The position numbers and the translations under genes were made by a program. A stretch of DNA of 64,000 bases. Origin: Rhizobium leguminosarum. GTDB lineage: Bacteria; Pseudomonadota; Alphaproteobacteria; Rhizobiales; Rhizobiaceae. Each line of letters opens with the position of its first letter. The stretch's first letter is position 1. The DNA lies in assembly GCF_001679785.1 (NCBI RefSeq), contig NZ_CP016286.1, positions 62,001-126,000 of the forward strand, in the 5' to 3' direction. The notes under the pieces are model-generated. The model was not told the origin of the DNA. It searched no databases and worked only from the letters and a program-made list of their open reading frames with translations. Below, piece after piece: positions 45,427-54,408 of the stretch.

Positions 45427-45836
45427 GTTGCCGCGACAGCCCGCATCTTTTCGGAGACGAGAGGGACGTGCCATGCGAGAACGGGCGAGGAACGGAGAGG
45501 CTGCCGCATGTGTCCTCTTCTCCCCAGCGGGGAGAAGGTGGCCCGAAGGGTCGGATGAGGGGGCCACACGGCACGGCCTCTCATCTTAACTATCCCTCCA
45601 TGCCGACGCGAGCGCGGTCGAATCCCGCATGAATGTTGTTTTAAAGACCGGCTTCGCCGGCCCCCTCATCCGCCCTACGGGCACCTTCTCCCCGCTGGGG
45701 AGAAGAGGGAATCGAGACGCTGCGGCATATCCCCTTCGCCCCGTTTACGGGGAGAAGGTGCCGGCAGGCGGATGAGGGGCTGCCCTCGGCAATCTCCTGG
45801 GCTGAGGTAAGGGCTCCGCACCCGCTGTTTATCGCC
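45427..45836. repeat. Cluster of three REP-like palindromes between coxC and the CPT-like gene
   Basis: This region, with no gene, has three REP-like copies (45515-45572, 45649-45709 and 45731-45781), alternating in orientation, with core CTTCTCCCC...GGGGAGAAG and GATGAGGGG or its complement. GACCGGCTTCGCCGGCCC adds a further small hairpin at about 45646-45663. The same unit occurs around 38.9 kb and 50.6 kb. Confidence 0.8.
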
Positions 45837-46478
45837 TCAGCGTACCCCGGCGATCCGTTCGAAGGCCGAAGGTTCGGGAATACCGAGATCCAACTGGTGG
45901 CGGATCGCTTCGGCGCATTCGAGCGGTGTCAGCACCGACGTATCGACCTCCATGTCGTAGATGCCGGGACGATGCACCTCATCCTGCCAGCGTTGCACCG
46001 GTTCCGGGACTGGCACGTCCTCCGTGGCGCTGAGATAAAGCGTCTCGCGCCCCTCTTGGACAATGTCGCGCCGCTGCATGATCGTCTCGATCGGACAGCG
46101 CACGCCGACGAACAGCACGGGAAAGTCTTCCAGTCGCCGGGCGCAATCGCCGAGAATGCCGAGCGGCTGCGAATAGCTGTCGTGGTGACCGAGATCGGCG
46201 ATGACATTGAGCCCCAGGCTGGCATGGATGGCGATCGATTCGTAGAGCGCTGCATAAAAGAACGGCACCAGTTCCTCGAGATCCGGCCGTTCGCCGCCCG
46301 GCCGCAGTCCGATGCCCGGAAGGTAGCGCTTCGGTGTCATGGCATTGTAGCTGTCGACGCCGAGGTTGATCCACGGGCCTTCGAATTCATCCTGGATCGC
46401 GCGCACGATGCTTGATTTGCCGCTCCGCGGCGCACCATTCAAGATTACGATCTGCCCGGCATGGCTGTCATTGCTCAT
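45837..46478 (-). CDS. Chloramphenicol phosphotransferase-like P-loop kinase
   Basis: A 213-residue protein of the CPT-like family: GQIVILNGAPRSGKSSIVRAIQ gives a Walker A GAPRSGKS at residues 15-22, then VADLGHHDSYS-like text near residue 95 and the FVGVRCPIETIMQRRD block (about 123-139). Streptomyces CPT phosphorylates chloramphenicol; most members have unknown small-molecule substrates, so resistance is not implied. It is on the opposite strand to the cox genes and placed between coxC and DUF983, framed by REP-like sequences, so it looks like an insertion into a conserved cluster. Confidence 0.78.
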   Translation of the reverse strand: MSNDSHAGQIVILNGAPRSGKSSIVRAIQDEFEGPWINLGVDSYNAMTPKRYLPGIGLRPGGERPDLEELVPFFYAALYESIAIHASLGLNVIADLGHHDSYSQPLGILGDCARRLEDFPVLFVGVRCPIETIMQRRDIVQEGRETLYLSATEDVPVPEPVQRWQDEVHRPGIYDMEVDTSVLTPLECAEAIRHQLDLGIPEPSAFERIAGVR

Positions 46479-46597
46479 CAGTTTTCTTCTTCTGTTTGGC
46501 GCGAATCGCTCGGCAGAGACCGCGCAGGTATTTCCATTCGGGATGCGAATACTTTATGGGAGAGTTAAGGCAGCATGGAATTGTCACAAGGAACAGC

Positions 46598-46978
46598 ATG
46601 AACGAGGACAGCGCCCATTTTCCGCCCGTCGACCCGGTGAAGACCGGGATCAAGGGCTGCTGCCCGCGCTGCGGTGAGGGCAAGCTGTTCGATGGCCTGC
46701 TCGGCCTGAAGCCGCGCTGCGCCGCCTGCGGCCTCGATTATTCCTTTGCCGATTCCGGTGACGGCCCCGCCGTCTTCGTCATCCTCATCGTCGGCTTCAT
46801 CGTCATCGGCATGGTGCTGTGGCTGCAGGTGAATTACGGGCCGCCGATCTGGGTGCACATCCTGCTCTTCGCTCCGTTGACGATTATCCTGTCGCTGCTG
46901 GCGCTGCGCTGGTTCAAGGGCATCCTGATCGCCATGCAATACCGCCATAATGCCCGCGAAGGACGCCTGAGTGACTGA
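46598..46978 (+). CDS. DUF983 membrane protein
   Basis: A 126-residue membrane protein with a zinc-ribbon-like N-terminus (CCPRCGEGKLFDGLLGLKPRCAACG; two CxxC pairs, about residues 21-45) and two membrane helices (about 58-82 and 88-108). Proteins of this family occur next to oxidase assembly genes in alphaproteobacteria and are suspected to help cytochrome oxidase biogenesis; the role is unproven. AAGGAA precedes the ATG at 46598. The stop overlaps the surf1 GTG by eight bases. Confidence 0.85.
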   Translation: MNEDSAHFPPVDPVKTGIKGCCPRCGEGKLFDGLLGLKPRCAACGLDYSFADSGDGPAVFVILIVGFIVIGMVLWLQVNYGPPIWVHILLFAPLTIILSLLALRWFKGILIAMQYRHNAREGRLSD

Positions 46979-47726
46979 TATCGACCATGCCGCGCCGCGC
47001 CGCCGGCTGCCGGTTTTGACCGGCATCCTGGTGCTGATCGCTCTTGCCATCCTGATTTCGCTCGGCACCTGGCAGGTGGAGCGCCTGCACTGGAAGGAGG
47101 GCCTGATCGCCGATATCGCCGCGCGGCAGGCAGCAAGCCCCGTGCCGCTTGCCGACATCGAGGCGATGACGGCGACAGGCGGCGACATCGAATACCGCAA
47201 GGTCACCGCCACCGGCCGCTACATCAACAACAAGGAGCGGCACTTCTTCGCCACCTGGCGCGGCCAGACCGGCTTTTATGTCTATACGCCGCTGGAGCTT
47301 GCCGACGGGCGCATTCTCTTCGTCAATCGCGGCTTCGTTCCCTATGACAATAAGGAGCCGGAAACGCGCATGCAGGGCCAGCTGACGGATCAGCAGACCG
47401 TCACCGGCCTGGCGCGCGAAAAGCTTCCCGGCAAGCCTTCCTGGGTGGTGCCCGACAACGACGTCGCCAAGAACATCTTCTACTGGAAGGATCTCGACGT
47501 CATGGCCGAGAGCGTCGGGCTGGAGAAAGCGAGGGTCATTCCCTTTTTCGTCGATGCCGATTCCACCCCCAATCCGGCCGGCCTGCCGATCGGCGGCGTC
47601 ACCCAGGTGGATCTGCCGAACGATCATCTGCAATATGCTTTCACCTGGTATGGGCTTGCCGCCGTGCTCGTCGTCGTGGTGGCGATCTCCTGGCTCCGCA
47701 AGGGTGCCAAGCCACCTCAGCAATAG
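46971..47726 (+). CDS. SURF1/Shy1 family cytochrome oxidase biogenesis protein
   Basis: Helps haem a insertion into subunit I. It has 251 residues and the typical topology of a membrane helix at each end (about 14-34 and 222-241) around a periplasmic domain. Family text: LGTWQVERLHWKEGLI (about 33-48), GFYVYTPLELADGRILFVNRGFVP (about 102-125) and the late HLQYAFTWYGLA. The GTG start overlaps DUF983. The ctaG/coxC group upstream and this gene form one functional oxidase assembly set, although the CPT-like gene separates them. Confidence 0.94.
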   Translation: MTDIDHAAPRRRLPVLTGILVLIALAILISLGTWQVERLHWKEGLIADIAARQAASPVPLADIEAMTATGGDIEYRKVTATGRYINNKERHFFATWRGQTGFYVYTPLELADGRILFVNRGFVPYDNKEPETRMQGQLTDQQTVTGLAREKLPGKPSWVVPDNDVAKNIFYWKDLDVMAESVGLEKARVIPFFVDADSTPNPAGLPIGGVTQVDLPNDHLQYAFTWYGLAAVLVVVVAISWLRKGAKPPQQ

Positions 47727-47818
47727 TATCACTTCAATTCTCGACCATATTGGGCTAGAGGTCCCTTAGCCCTACGCGGGACGTTGCTGTTGAAGCTGGA
47801 CGTTGCCAAGTTCTCCTT

Positions 47819-47964
47819 CATTCCTGTCCTCGGGTTTAACCCGAGGGATGTCACAGGAATCCAGTGCGCCCAAGTCCTTGGGCGCGGAAGAGGGACGAGG
47901 ATGTTGACAGTCATTCACGGCGCCGACGCGCCGTGGCTGGATTCCTGTGACGAGCACAGGAATG
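47819..47964. repeat. Nested inverted repeat between surf1 and ispH
   Basis: Outer arms CATTCCTGT (47819) and ACAGGAATG (ending 47964), inner arms CACAGGAATCCAG (47852-47864) and CTGGATTCCTGTG (47937-47949), and a small CTCGGGTTTAACCCGAG hairpin at about 47830. The mosaic palindrome layout suggests a non-autonomous dispersed element; similar units appear at 55929-56002. Confidence 0.7.
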
Positions 47965-47983
47965 AGGAATTTGTGGAACAGAC

Positions 47984-48985
47984 ATGAATATTGCGGCGAA
48001 ACCTCCTTTGACGATCAGGCTCTGCGGCCCGCGCGGCTTCTGCGCCGGCGTCGACCGTGCCATCCAGATCGTCGTGCTGGCGCTGAAATCCTATGGCGCG
48101 CCGGTCTATGTGCGCCACGAGATCGTCCACAATCGTTATGTCGTCGAGGGGCTGGAGGCCAAGGGCGCCGTCTTCGTCGAGGAGCTGGACGAGATCCCGG
48201 CCGAACATCGCGCCCAGCCGGTGGTCTTCTCCGCCCATGGCGTGCCGAAATCCGTGCCCGAGGATGCGGCAAGCCGCAACCTCTTTTATCTCGACGCCAC
48301 CTGCCCGCTGGTTTCCAAGGTCCACAAGCAGGCGATGCGCCACAATCGCCTCGGCCGCCATGTCGTCCTCATCGGCCATGCCGGCCACCCCGAGGTGATC
48401 GGCACGATGGGTCAGCTGCCGGAGGGGTCCGTCTCGCTGATCGAGACGATCGAGGATGCCGACGCCTATGTCCCTGTTGATCCCGATAATCTCGGCTATG
48501 TCACCCAGACGACGCTGTCGGTCGACGATACGGCCGGCGTCATCACCCGCCTGCACGAGCGCTTCCCGAACCTGACGGCGCCGGCAGCGGATTCGATCTG
48601 TTATGCGACGACCAACCGCCAGGAAGTGGTGAAGCAGGCGGCGCCCGGCTGTGATCTCTTCATCATCGTTGGCGCGCCGAACTCCTCCAACTCCAAGCGC
48701 CTCGTCGAAGTGGCGCTCAGGGCAGGGGCGAAGAAATCGATCCTCGTGCAGCGCGCCGCCGAGCTCGACTGGGACGAGATCGGCGCGATTTCGACACTCG
48801 GCCTCTCGGCCGGCGCCTCGGCCCCCGAGGTCATCGTCAACGAGATCATCGAGGCTTTCCGTGCCCGGTTCGATGCCCGCGTCGAACTGGCCGAAACGGT
48901 TCAGGAAACCGAAAATTTCCTCGTCAACCGCGAACTGCGCAGCATCGAGCTGACGGCCGCCGACATGGCCTTCGTCAACGGCTAG
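47984..48985 (+). CDS. ispH: 4-hydroxy-3-methylbut-2-enyl diphosphate reductase
   Basis: Final step of the MEP isoprenoid pathway, making IPP and DMAPP; an iron-sulfur enzyme. It has 333 residues. The three cluster Cys are in [10 protein letters not shown] (residue 20), [11 protein letters not shown] (about 106) and [11 protein letters not shown] (about 206), and AHGVPKSV provides the substrate His near residue 84. The ATG at 47984 is preceded by GTGGAACAG. It comes before thrB with a 55-base gap, as in other rhizobia. Confidence 0.97.
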   Translation: MNIAAKPPLTIRLCGPRGFCAGVDRAIQIVVLALKSYGAPVYVRHEIVHNRYVVEGLEAKGAVFVEELDEIPAEHRAQPVVFSAHGVPKSVPEDAASRNLFYLDATCPLVSKVHKQAMRHNRLGRHVVLIGHAGHPEVIGTMGQLPEGSVSLIETIEDADAYVPVDPDNLGYVTQTTLSVDDTAGVITRLHERFPNLTAPAADSICYATTNRQEVVKQAAPGCDLFIIVGAPNSSNSKRLVEVALRAGAKKSILVQRAAELDWDEIGAISTLGLSAGASAPEVIVNEIIEAFRARFDARVELAETVQETENFLVNRELRSIELTAADMAFVNG

Positions 48986-49040
48986 GTCGTCATTGCGGCC
49001 TGGGCAATCCTTCATCCATAATGCAGAGACGAGACCTCAC

Positions 49041-50006
49041 TTGGCAGTCTATACCGATATCGCCGAAGACGATCTGAAGTGGTTCCTGACGGAATATGAC
49101 GCGGGCACGCTGCTCTCCTACAAGGGCATTGCCGAAGGCGTCGAAAACTCCAACTTCCTGCTTCACACCTCCAAGGATCCGCTGATCCTGACGCTCTATG
49201 AGAAGCGGGTGGAAAAGAGCGACCTGCCTTTCTTCCTCGGCCTGATGCAGCATCTTTCCGCCCGCGGCCTGTCCTGCCCGCTGCCGCTGCCGCGCCGGGA
49301 TGGTGCGCTGCTCGGCTCGTTGTCCGGCCGTCCTGCGGCGCTCATCTCCTTCCTCGAAGGCATGTGGCTGAGAAAGCCGGAAGCGAAGCACTGCCGCGAG
49401 GTCGGCAGGGCGCTGGCCGAGATGCATGTGGCGGGCAACGGTTTCGACTTGAAGCGGGCGAATGCGCTGTCGATCGACGGATGGCGGGGGCTTTGGGAGA
49501 AATCGGAAGCGCGTGCCGGCGAGGTCGAGCCCGGCTTGCAGGACGAGATCCGCAGCGAACTCGATTTCCTCTCTGCCGCTTGGCCGAGTGGCCTGCCGGC
49601 CGGCGTCATCCACGCCGACCTCTTCCCCGACAACGTCTTCTTCCTCGGCGACCAGCTCTCCGGCCTGATCGATTTCTATTTCGCCTGCAACGACCTGCTC
49701 GCCTATGACGTCTCGATCTGCCTGAATGCCTGGTGCTTCGAGAAGGACGGCGCCTATAACATCACCAAGGGCACGGCGATGCTCGAGGGTTATCAGAGCG
49801 TCCGGCCGTTGAGCGACGCCGAAATCGCAGCCCTGCCGGTGCTGTCGCGTGGGTCGGCGCTGCGCTTCTTCCTGACCCGGCTCTATGACTGGCTGACGAC
49901 GCCTGAGGGCGCCATGGTCACCAAGAAGGACCCGCTCGAATATCTGCGCAAGCTGCGGTTCCACCGCCAGATCAAATCGCCCGCCGAATATGGATTGAGC
50001 CTATGA
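49041..50006 (+). CDS. thrB: Homoserine kinase, type II (aminoglycoside-phosphotransferase fold)
   Basis: Phosphorylates homoserine for threonine synthesis. It has 321 residues from a TTG at 49041, which gives the family start [15 protein letters not shown]; an upstream ATG at 48993 would overlap a less conserved stretch. Kinase motifs: [13 protein letters not shown] (catalytic Asp, about residue 195) and [12 protein letters not shown] (metal Asp, about 215). This is the ThrB/ThrH APH-like form, not the GHMP form of E. coli. The stop overlaps the rnhA ATG (ATGA). Confidence 0.94.
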   Translation: MAVYTDIAEDDLKWFLTEYDAGTLLSYKGIAEGVENSNFLLHTSKDPLILTLYEKRVEKSDLPFFLGLMQHLSARGLSCPLPLPRRDGALLGSLSGRPAALISFLEGMWLRKPEAKHCREVGRALAEMHVAGNGFDLKRANALSIDGWRGLWEKSEARAGEVEPGLQDEIRSELDFLSAAWPSGLPAGVIHADLFPDNVFFLGDQLSGLIDFYFACNDLLAYDVSICLNAWCFEKDGAYNITKGTAMLEGYQSVRPLSDAEIAALPVLSRGSALRFFLTRLYDWLTTPEGAMVTKKDPLEYLRKLRFHRQIKSPAEYGLSL

Positions 50007-50458
50007 AACACGTCGATATCTTCACCGACGGCGCATGCTCCGGCAATCCCGGCCCCGGCGGCTGGGGCGCGGTGCTGCGTTATGGCGATGTCGAAAAGGA
50101 GCTTTGCGGCGGCGAGGCGGATACGACCAACAATCGCATGGAACTGCTGGCGGCGATCTCGGCGCTATCGGCCTTGAAGAGCCCTTGCGAGGTCGATCTC
50201 TATACCGACAGCGCCTACGTCAAGGACGGCATCTCCAAGTGGATTTTCGGCTGGAAGAAAAACGGCTGGAAGACCGCTGACAAGAAGCCGGTGAAGAATG
50301 CCGAGCTCTGGCAGGCGCTGGAGGCGGCCCGTGACCGCCACAAGGTGACGCTGCACTGGGTCAAGGGCCACGCCGGCCACCCGGAAAACGAACGCGCCGA
50401 CGAACTCGCCCGCCGGGGCATGGAGCCCTTCAAGAAGGGCAAGGCGGTTTCGTTTTAA
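50003..50458 (+). CDS. rnhA: Ribonuclease HI
   Basis: Degrades RNA in RNA-DNA hybrids. It has 151 residues. The catalytic set is complete: Asp in [16 protein letters not shown] (about residue 9), Glu in NNRMELLA (about 47), Asp in YTDSAYV (about 69) and the C-terminal Asp in NERADELA (about 133), with the His loop in KGHAGHPEN. The start overlaps thrB by four bases. Confidence 0.97.
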   Translation: MKHVDIFTDGACSGNPGPGGWGAVLRYGDVEKELCGGEADTTNNRMELLAAISALSALKSPCEVDLYTDSAYVKDGISKWIFGWKKNGWKTADKKPVKNAELWQALEAARDRHKVTLHWVKGHAGHPENERADELARRGMEPFKKGKAVSF

Positions 50459-50669
50459 GTAGCGGCTGTTTCCTCGAACTCCTGACGGACGAGAGAAGAA
50501 TACGGCGCTGCCACATCCCCCTTCTCCCCAGCGGGGAGAAGATGCCGGCAGGCAGATGAGGGGGTGAGTGACGACAGGAGCGAATGCGCTGAGCGCAAGC
50601 GAAGAGCAACGAATGGTGTGCCGTGTGGCCCCCTCATCCGACCCTTCGGGCCACCTTCTCCCCCTGGGG
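50459..50669. repeat. REP-like palindromes after rnhA
   Basis: Two REP-like copies: 50514-50562 (CTTCTCCCC-AGC-GGGGAGAAG followed by GGCAGATGAGGGGG) and a facing copy from 50621. The second is split at 50669 by the IS4-family insertion; its right half resumes at 52084. Confidence 0.85.
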
Positions 50670-52073
50670 CTATGGCATTCACACATTTAGAATTGCCTAT
50701 GGAATTCAGTTCTGATTCTTTTGCTGCAAAGCAGGAGAATTGAGTGATGGATGATTTGAGGCTGGGACGGTTTGGCGACCGTCGCCTGGAAAAAGGGGGG
50801 CGTTCTTGCTGGAGCGCCTTGTTGCGACAGCGGGTCAGGCAATGCGGGTGCGCAAGCTCGGCGGCAACCGGGCTGGAGAGATCCGCTTGAGCCGATTTTT
50901 GCGCAATGCTGCGATCGATCCGCAGGCGATGATCGATGAGGCGGCGCTGCGCACGGCCAGCCGTTGTGCGGACCGTCACATACGACGGTGGTGCGCTCCG
51001 GCGGCGGCGGTGGTCTTTATCTGCACGCGATGATCGGGGTCGACGCCGATGATGGCGCGATTGTCGGGGCGGTCCACGGACAGTTTCTCAGCCGCGACCA
51101 GGGCAAGCGCGGCACTCAGCGCGCCCGTCCGATCGAGGAGAAGGAAAGCTACCGCTGGCTGGAGGGCGCCGATCGCGCCGCGCAGGTTTGCGCCGCGGCA
51201 CGCCACATCACCGTCATTGCCGACCGTGAAAGCGATATCTACGAGGCCTTCACGCGCCGGCCCGCCAATGTCGACCTCGTCATCCGGCTGGCCCGAGACC
51301 GCAGCCTCGGCAAGGACCAGCCGTCGCTGCTTTCCCTGGCGGACGCCTTGCCGGTTGCGGCAAGTCTGGCCTTCACCCTGCCGGCCAAGCCGGGCCGCAA
51401 GGAACGCGACACGCAGCTGGCGATCCGCTTCAGCGCGGTGAGCTTGCCGGCCCCGAAGAACGGCATCTACAAAAAGGTCCCGGATGGTGTGCGTCTTTGT
51501 CTGGTGGATGTGCGCGAGAGCGCGCCACCGCCGGGCGAGACGCCGATCCATTGGCAGCTGCTGACGACCTACGCGGTGTCGGATGCCGACCAGGCGGCGG
51601 CGGTCATCGCTCTTTATCGCCGCCGCTGGGCGATCGAGCAATTGTTCCGCACCCTGAAGACGCAGGGCTTTGATATCGAAGGTCTGCGCATCGAGGACGA
51701 AGCGCCGCTGAGCAATCTGGTGATGGCCGCCTTCGTCGCGGCCGTGATCGTGCAGCAACTGGTGCATGCCCGGGACGGTGCTCCGCCCGGTGACGCCTTG
51801 CGGCCCATCGAAGACGCCTTCGAACCGAGCGACCGGCCACTGCTGGAAGCCTTCTGCGCCAAGCTGGAGGGCAACGCCGCCCGGCAGAAGAACCCGCATC
51901 CCAAAGGCTCACTGGCCTATGCCGCCTGGGTCTGCGCCCGCCTCGGCGGGTGGACCGGCTACTACGGCAAGCCAGGCCCGATCGTCATGCTCGACGGCTG
52001 GCAACAGTTCCAGGCCGCCAAGCGCGGCGTATCCCTCCTCCTCAACGCTTTCGATGATGTGTGAATCTAATAG
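50670..52073. mobile_element. IS4-family insertion sequence (decayed) inside a REP palindrome
   Basis: A 1404-bp element with imperfect terminal inverted repeats: left CTATGGCATTCACACAT (50670-50686) against right, read inward, CTATTAGATTCACACAT (52057-52073). It is flanked by a perfect 10-bp direct repeat CCCCCTGGGG (50660-50669 and 52074-52083), a target duplication of IS4-type size. Removing the element and one repeat restores an intact CTTCTCCCC-CT-GGGGAGAAG palindrome, so it jumped into the centre of a REP-like unit. Confidence 0.9.
50747..52064 (+). pseudogene. IS4-family transposase with two frame breaks
   Basis: The start MDDLRLGRFGDRRLEKGG (50747) is the IS4 DNA-binding N-terminus. 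The frame breaks at a G-run (50795-50800), where one G seems lost, then continues as LLERLVATAGQAMRV to CADRHI. It breaks again at about 50981, where roughly six codons (the expected VAIQD-type catalytic Asp segment) are missing, and continues as TTVVRSGGGGGLYLH through FIADRESD-like text to the YRRRWAIEQLFRTLK motif and NAFDDV at 52064. Loss of the first DDE Asp means that even a corrected frame would be inactive. Confidence 0.87.
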
Positions 52074-52117
52074 CCCCCTGGGGAGAAGAGGGAGCAAGCA
52101 GCGCGCCCGAATTTCCT

Positions 52118-53203
52118 TCAAGCCGCCCGCTGCTGCGGCGCGGTCGCCGCGCCCTGGATCAGCCGGTGCAGATATTCGAGTTTTGCCACGACCGGCGAGG
52201 ACAGCACGAAGGGATAGGAATCAGGCTGGCCCATGCTGCGCTGGATGGCGTTGATCGCGATGCTGAGCGGCACCCAGGCGCTGACCAGCTGTTCGGCGCT
52301 TCTTGCCCGGTAGGGGATGAAATCCACCTCGCCTGATATTTCCTCATGGCCGCGCGGATCGATGGCGATGCCGAAGGCGCGCGCGGTTTCGAGCGTATCG
52401 ACGATATGGAGGTAATGCGCGAAGCATTCGGCAAAATCCTCCCAGGGGTGCGACGCCGCATAGGCGCTGATGAAATTGTCCTGCCATCCCAAGGGCGCGC
52501 CGCCGGCATAATGGGTCTGGAGGGCTGCCATATAATCCTGCCGTTCGTCGCCGAAGACTGTGCGGAAATCGGCAAGGCCGCCCTGATCGCGCACCAGCTT
52601 GTTCCAGATGAAGTGGCCGGCCTCGTGGCGGAAATGGCCAAGCAGCGTGCGGTAGGGTTCGTTCATCGAGCTGCGCGCCTGTTCGCGCGTCGCATCGTCG
52701 GCCTCCGCGGCGCGGATGGTGATCAGGCCTTCCTCGTGGCCGGTCATGGCCGGCACGATAAAGCCGTTGCTCTCGATCGAATCCTCGAGGAAATCGAAGA
52801 CCAGGCCGCCTTGCGGGTCTTGCGCCCGATCCGGATGCGGCAGCTTCCAGCGCAGCAGCGAATAAAACAGATGACGCTGCGCCTGGCTGATGCGCCGCCA
52901 GCGATCGATGCCGTCCTGGGTGTCGGTGTTCGGAACCAGCCGGTTATGGCGGCAGGCAACGCAGAATTCGCTCTCGCCATCATCGTCCACCAGCCAGTTG
53001 CAGATATCGAGGCTGGCATTGGCGCAGAAGCGGACGTCGCGATCGGGATTGGAAACGAGCTGCCAGAGCGTCTCGTCGCGCGGCTCCAGCGCATGCATCG
53101 AAAGGTCGCCGGGCAGGAAGCCGAGACGATGGTTGCAACGCACGCATCGACGGTTGTCGAAATGGACGACCTGATCGCAATTGTCGCAGGCAAAGAGCTT
53201 CAT
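52118..53203 (-). CDS. Zinc-ribbon metallopeptidase-like protein
   Basis: A 361-residue protein. The N-terminal zinc ribbon has CDNC and CVRC (residues about 5-23), with a second FCVAC pair at about 80. A predicted metallopeptidase domain follows, with HEAGH in LGHFRHEAGHFIW (about residues 196-208) and a downstream DFAECFAHYLH that supplies the further Glu/His ligand. This matches the putative zinc-binding metallopeptidase family (DUF2248-type) of Proteobacteria. The substrate and process are unknown. The start at 53203 gives the family N-terminus MKLFACDNCDQ; it is convergent with the IS4 element. Confidence 0.83.
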   Translation of the reverse strand: MKLFACDNCDQVVHFDNRRCVRCNHRLGFLPGDLSMHALEPRDETLWQLVSNPDRDVRFCANASLDICNWLVDDDGESEFCVACRHNRLVPNTDTQDGIDRWRRISQAQRHLFYSLLRWKLPHPDRAQDPQGGLVFDFLEDSIESNGFIVPAMTGHEEGLITIRAAEADDATREQARSSMNEPYRTLLGHFRHEAGHFIWNKLVRDQGGLADFRTVFGDERQDYMAALQTHYAGGAPLGWQDNFISAYAASHPWEDFAECFAHYLHIVDTLETARAFGIAIDPRGHEEISGEVDFIPYRARSAEQLVSAWVPLSIAINAIQRSMGQPDSYPFVLSSPVVAKLEYLHRLIQGAATAPQQRAA

Positions 53204-53354
53204 CGTGTCTATCTCTGCAAAGCATGAGGGTGGGGGATTGAAAATGCCTGCCGCGCGCTTGCGCAGCAGGCATGGTGATAAAGGATGAGCGTCTACTGCG
53301 CATTCCCTAAATCGGAATCACAGCGTCTTTGCGTGTGTGAAGAGACGCTGTCGC

Positions 53355-53546
53355 TCAGAGCCGGTCGACGGCGCCCTTGAGCTTGTCCTTGACCTTGCCG
53401 GTTGCGACTTGTCCCTTGCCCTTGGCTTCCTGGACGGCGCCCTTGGCCTGCATTTCGCGATCGTCCGTCGCCTTGCCGACGGCCTGCTTGGTCTTGCCGG
53501 CAATTTCGTTTGCCTTGCCGGAAATCTTGTCGCTGGTGCTACCCAT
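53355..53546 (-). CDS. CsbD-like stress protein
   Basis: A 63-residue hydrophilic, Lys and Ala-rich protein with the CsbD pattern DKISGKANEIAGKTKQAVGKATDD and KGKGQVATGKVKDKLKG. CsbD-family proteins are small general-stress proteins without known biochemistry and are usually abundant in stationary phase. GGAGACATCACAAG gives a Shine-Dalgarno site before the ATG at 53546. It is monocistronic, between the metallopeptidase and YqgE genes. Confidence 0.9.
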   Translation of the reverse strand: MGSTSDKISGKANEIAGKTKQAVGKATDDREMQAKGAVQEAKGKGQVATGKVKDKLKGAVDRL

Positions 53547-53661
53547 CTTGTGATGTCTCCTTGGTCAGCATGGGCCTTTTGTCCATGCTTGCCGAAATGA
53601 AACGTCACTTGCGGCTATTCGTTCCCGCTGCCGTCAGGTCAGGCGCTGTCAGGCCAGCCCC

Positions 53662-54267
53662 TCAAGCATGGCCGGCTTCGGCCGAAAGCATGGCGGCGGT
53701 CACGCCCATGCCGGCGAGCGCCCGCTCATATTTGTCGTCGAGGCTGCGGTCGAAGATCAATTCCTCATTGGCCGGGCAGGTGAGCCAGCCATTGTTGACG
53801 ACCTCGCTTTCGAGCTGGCCGGCCGACCAGGAGGAATAGCCGAGTAGCATCGTTGCCCGCGTCGGCCCATCGCCCTTGGAAATGGCGCGCACGATATCGA
53901 GCGTCGCCGTCAGGCAGATGTCGTCGCTGACGGGAATGCTGGAGTCGCTGGAATAATCGTCCGAATGCAGCACGAAGCCGCGGCCGCTTTCCACCGGGCC
54001 GCCGGTCTGGATCGGGAAATCGCGCGCCCGCTTCGGCAGCACGATCGAATCTTCCTGCTTGATCATATCGAGATGCAGCAGCACATCGGTGAAGGTGAGG
54101 CTCTGTGGCCGGTTGATGACGAAGCCCATGGCGCCGGCATCCGAATGCGCGCAAATGTAGATGACAGTGCGCGCAAAATTGCGATCTTCCATGCCCGGCA
54201 TGGCGATGAGGAACTGGCCATCGAAGAAGCCACGTTCCCGTCTGTTCTTCAGGGTCAATAAGGACAT
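53662..54267 (-). CDS. YqgE/AlgH family protein
   Basis: A 201-residue protein with the family blocks [23 protein letters not shown] (start), [24 protein letters not shown] and [14 protein letters not shown]. The family is widespread in Proteobacteria and its function is not established. AGGAGGAACG precedes the ATG at 54267; the frame is open to 54315 only as excess. It is divergent from the DsbD-N-like gene at 54409. Confidence 0.9.
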   Translation of the reverse strand: MSLLTLKNRRERGFFDGQFLIAMPGMEDRNFARTVIYICAHSDAGAMGFVINRPQSLTFTDVLLHLDMIKQEDSIVLPKRARDFPIQTGGPVESGRGFVLHSDDYSSDSSIPVSDDICLTATLDIVRAISKGDGPTRATMLLGYSSWSAGQLESEVVNNGWLTCPANEELIFDRSLDDKYERALAGMGVTAAMLSAEAGHA

Positions 54268-54408
54268 CGTTCCTCCTGCTGCTAGACCGCACCAAGGCCT
54301 CGACAAAAGAAACATGGGCCAATGTCACACATCAATCAACTGAAAATGAAGAATTAAATTGCCGCGACTTCTGGCGGTCAAACAGCACATTCGGTAAACC
54401 TTTGTTCC

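Noticed and set aside
45837..46478. Chloramphenicol resistance gene
   Set aside because: Only the CPT-like fold is visible; most family members are not resistance enzymes.
50795..50800. Phase-variable G-run in the IS4 transposase
   Set aside because: A second, unrelated break downstream leaves the gene non-functional whatever the G count.
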